In this document: positions 62,048 to 64,000 of the stretch, in pieces
Layout: each line of letters begins with the position of its first letter
Position numbering within the stretch: position 1 is the stretch's first letter
Origin: Microterricola viridarii
Lineage (GTDB): Bacteria > Actinomycetota > Actinomycetes > Actinomycetales > Microbacteriaceae
Assembly (NCBI RefSeq): GCF_900104895.1
Contig: NZ_LT629742.1
Span: 2,852,001 to 2,916,000 of the forward strand
Direction: 5' to 3'
Length of the DNA: 64,000 nucleotides
Notes under the pieces: generated by a model
What the model saw: the letters and a program-made list of their open reading frames with translations, nothing else
What the model was told of the DNA's origin: nothing
Database searches by the model: none
Made by a program: the position numbers and the translations under genes

Positions 62048-63579
62048 CATTCCTCCTGATCGGGTGCGCGCCGACCGCCGGCCGACGTGTCGGCGGCCTG
62101 CTGCTCGGCGGCCTGCTGCCGCCCGAGCACCGAGTGCCTCCGACTGTACGCGAAGTAGACGATCAGGCCGAGGGCCAGCCAGACGAGGAAGCGCACCCAG
62201 GTCAGCGTGGTCAGGTTGAGCATCAGCCAGACGCAGAGCGCGGCGGAGAGGATCGGCAGCACCGGCGACCACGGCACCTTGTAGGCGCGCGGCAGGTCGG
62301 GGCGCTTGCGGCGCAGCACCACGACGGCGATGCTCACCAGCACGAAGGCGGAGAGCGTGCCGATGTTGATCATCTCCTCGAGCACGCCGATGTCGGTGAG
62401 GCCGGCGAGCAGCGCGACGAGCACACCCACCAGGATCTGCACCCGGGCGGGGGTGTGCCGGGTGTCGGAGGTGCGGCTCATCCACTGCGGCAGCAGGCCG
62501 TCACGGCTCATCGCGAAGAGCACGCGGGCCAGGCCGAGCAGCAGCACCATGATCACGGTGGTGAGGCCGGCGAGGATGCCGATGGAGATCACCTGCGCGG
62601 CCCAGCCGGCGCCGACGGCGACGAAGGCCGTCGCGAGGCTGGGCTCGGCGGCATCCGCCAGCACCCGGTAGGAGACCATTCCGGTCAGCACCAGGCTGAC
62701 GGCGATGTAGAGCACGCTGACGATGGCGAGGCCGCCGAAGATGCCGCGCGGCAGGGTGCGCTGGGGGTCTTTCACCTCCTCGGCGGAGGTGGCGACGACG
62801 TCGAAGCCGATGAAGGCGAAGAAGACGAGCGAGGCTCCGGCGAGCAGCCCGAAGACGCCGTATTGGGCGGGGGCTGCGCCCGTCGCGAAGGAGAACAGCG
62901 ACTGCGCCCAGACGTCACCCTCGCCCGGCGCGGCGGGCACGGCCGGCGGGATGAACGGCGTGTAGTTGGCCGGGTTGACGTAGAAGGCACCGACGATGAT
63001 GACGAACAGCACGATCGCCACCTTGATGATGGTGAACACGGCGCCGACCCGGGAGCTCAGCTTGGTGCCGAGCACGAGCAGGGTGGTGAAGATCGCGACG
63101 ATGAGGAACGGGCCCCAGCTGACCTCGAGGCCGGCCACGTCGATGGTTGCCGGCACGTCCCAGTTCCACAGCTCGAACACGCCGCTCAGGTAGATGCCCC
63201 AGTACTTGGCGATGACGGCCCCGGCGGTGAGCATCTCGAGGATCAGGTCCCAGCCGATGATCCAGGCGAGCAGCTCGCCGAGGGTGGCGTAGGTATAGGT
63301 GTACGCGGAGCCGGCGACGGGGATCGTCGAGGCGAACTCGGCGTAACACATGATCGCCAGCGCGCAGGTGACGGCGGCGAGCACGAAGGCGAGCGTCACC
63401 GACGGGCCGGCATAGCTGCCGGCGGCCTTCGCCCCGACCGAGAAGATGCCCGCGCCGACCGCGACGGCGACACCCATGATCACAAGGTCGAAGGTGCCGA
63501 GCGTGCGGGTCAGACTGCGGTGCTCCAGGTGCGAGTCGGCCAGCGAGGCCTCAATGCTCTTGGTGCGCCAGATCGACAT
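62047..63579 (-). CDS. APC-superfamily amino-acid permease
   Basis: This 510-aa permease has about 12 transmembrane segments. TM1 carries LVIMGVAVAVGAGIFSVGAKAA (the GxG substrate loop), and CYAEFASTIPVAGSAYTYTYATLGELLAWIIGW marks TM3. FFAFIGFDVVATSAEEVKDPQRTLPRGI is the conserved TM6 region. It resembles the YhdG/cationic amino-acid transporter group, but its substrate is not certain. The ATG at 63579 has TAATCT 7 nt upstream (leaderless); a longer frame to 63738 would run through that element. Confidence 0.93.
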   Translation of the reverse strand: MSIWRTKSIEASLADSHLEHRSLTRTLGTFDLVIMGVAVAVGAGIFSVGAKAAGSYAGPSVTLAFVLAAVTCALAIMCYAEFASTIPVAGSAYTYTYATLGELLAWIIGWDLILEMLTAGAVIAKYWGIYLSGVFELWNWDVPATIDVAGLEVSWGPFLIVAIFTTLLVLGTKLSSRVGAVFTIIKVAIVLFVIIVGAFYVNPANYTPFIPPAVPAAPGEGDVWAQSLFSFATGAAPAQYGVFGLLAGASLVFFAFIGFDVVATSAEEVKDPQRTLPRGIFGGLAIVSVLYIAVSLVLTGMVSYRVLADAAEPSLATAFVAVGAGWAAQVISIGILAGLTTVIMVLLLGLARVLFAMSRDGLLPQWMSRTSDTRHTPARVQILVGVLVALLAGLTDIGVLEEMINIGTLSAFVLVSIAVVVLRRKRPDLPRAYKVPWSPVLPILSAALCVWLMLNLTTLTWVRFLVWLALGLIVYFAYSRRHSVLGRQQAAEQQAADTSAGGRRAPDQEE

Positions 63580-63586
63580 GCAGCCG

Positions 63587-63592
63587 AGATTA
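63587..63592 (-). promoter_or_regulatory. -10 element of the amino-acid permease operon (leaderless)
   Basis: TAATCT on the minus strand lies 7 nt before the ATG at 63579. Confidence 0.5.
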
Positions 63593-63737
63593 CTCCGCAG
63601 CCGCCCCAATGCAGAGATTTTCTCAGGATTGCGCGCCGCGGCATCCCGTGGTCGAGGAAAAGGGGCTTGCGGATGCCGGCACGGCGCGGCAGCCTGAGGG
63701 GAATTGTGCTCCCCAACCTCAGAAAGCGAGCCGAGCA

Positions 63738-64000
63738 ATGCCCTCCTCGATCTTCGTCAACCTCGCCGTGAACGACCTGCAGCGCTCCCGTGATTTCTAC
63801 ACCGCGCTGGGGTACACCATCAACGAGAACTTCTCGGACGACAACGCGATCTGCGTCGTGCTGAGCGACGCCATCTACGCGATGCTGCTGAAGCCGGACT
63901 TCTTCAAGACGTTCACCACGAAGGAGCTGATCGACGCACAGAACAGCATCCAGGTGCTGAACGCGCTGGACGAGCCGAGCCGGGAGGCGGTCGACGCCCA
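63738..64000 (+). CDS. VOC-family (glyoxalase/bleomycin-resistance fold) protein, partial
   Basis: The first 87 residues are visible; the rest lies beyond the window. SSIFVNLAVNDLQRSRDFYTALGYTINENFSDDNAICVVLSDAIYAMLLKPDFF is the first half of a VOC beta-alpha-beta module. No metal ligands can be assigned with confidence in this half. The ATG at 63738 is divergent from the permease gene; only a weak ribosome-binding site (AAAGCGAG) precedes it. Confidence 0.85.
   Translation, partial: MPSSIFVNLAVNDLQRSRDFYTALGYTINENFSDDNAICVVLSDAIYAMLLKPDFFKTFTTKELIDAQNSIQVLNALDEPSREAVDA

Overview
The window is high-GC DNA from a member of the Actinobacteria, most likely the family Microbacteriaceae. The evidence is the gene order (infC-rpmI-rplT beside a DUF1844 gene; lexA divergent from a LysM gene; recA flanked by recX and DUF3046; dapA-rnj-ftsK-pgsA-cinA-clgR), the strong G/C bias at third codon positions, and the many leaderless start codons. 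No rRNA, tRNA, CRISPR array, insertion sequence or prophage was seen. Nearly all genes are chromosomal backbone and most lie on the minus strand.

Bases 1-5200 hold a polar amino-acid ABC importer (ATPase, lipoprotein, permease cut by the window edge), a SpoU-type rRNA methyltransferase, the infC-rpmI-rplT operon and a DUF1844 gene. Bases 5200-11000 hold histidine genes (hisC, hisB, hisH, hisA), an SseB-like gene and an orphan PLP-dependent decarboxylase. At 11-12.4 kb a LysM membrane protein and lexA diverge from a region with two LexA boxes. Next come metF-metE, hflX and an rsmC-like methyltransferase facing outward from a shared short promoter region, then dapF-miaA-miaB-recX-recA. From 24.4 to 37 kb the backbone continues with DUF3046, clgR, cinA, pgsA, ftsK, rnj, dapA, folA and thyA. 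A three-gene MacB-like efflux cassette is inserted between ftsK and rnj.

Bases 37.1-39.5 kb carry a redox cassette on the plus strand (membrane thioredoxin, DUF4395, OsmC, SDR epimerase). DapB, a TPR protein, a GNAT acetyltransferase, a histidine phosphatase and an M16 peptidase follow. Between the M16 peptidase and pnp, which are often neighbours in this group, lies a roughly 12-kb block. It holds a TetR gene, an aldo/keto reductase and a leucine/branched-chain catabolic operon (bkdA-bkdB-bkdC-accD1-accA1-maoC-citE) with a divergent Lrp-type regulator. The operon resembles the Mycobacterium tuberculosis Rv2495c-Rv2502c set but lacks the acyl-CoA dehydrogenase. The right end has pnp, a DUF5302 gene, a luciferase-like monooxygenase with its FMN reductase, a quinone-oxidoreductase-like gene, an amino-acid permease and the start of a VOC-family gene.

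I see no wholly new defence or mobile system. The signals most worth following are a window-wide excess of the heptamer GGATGCC/GGCATCC, a repeated -10/start-codon geometry indicating leaderless transcripts at about 17 genes, a probable SOS division inhibitor beside lexA, the 22-bp palindrome and orphan mini-ORF before the tetR gene, and the catabolic operon with its missing step.
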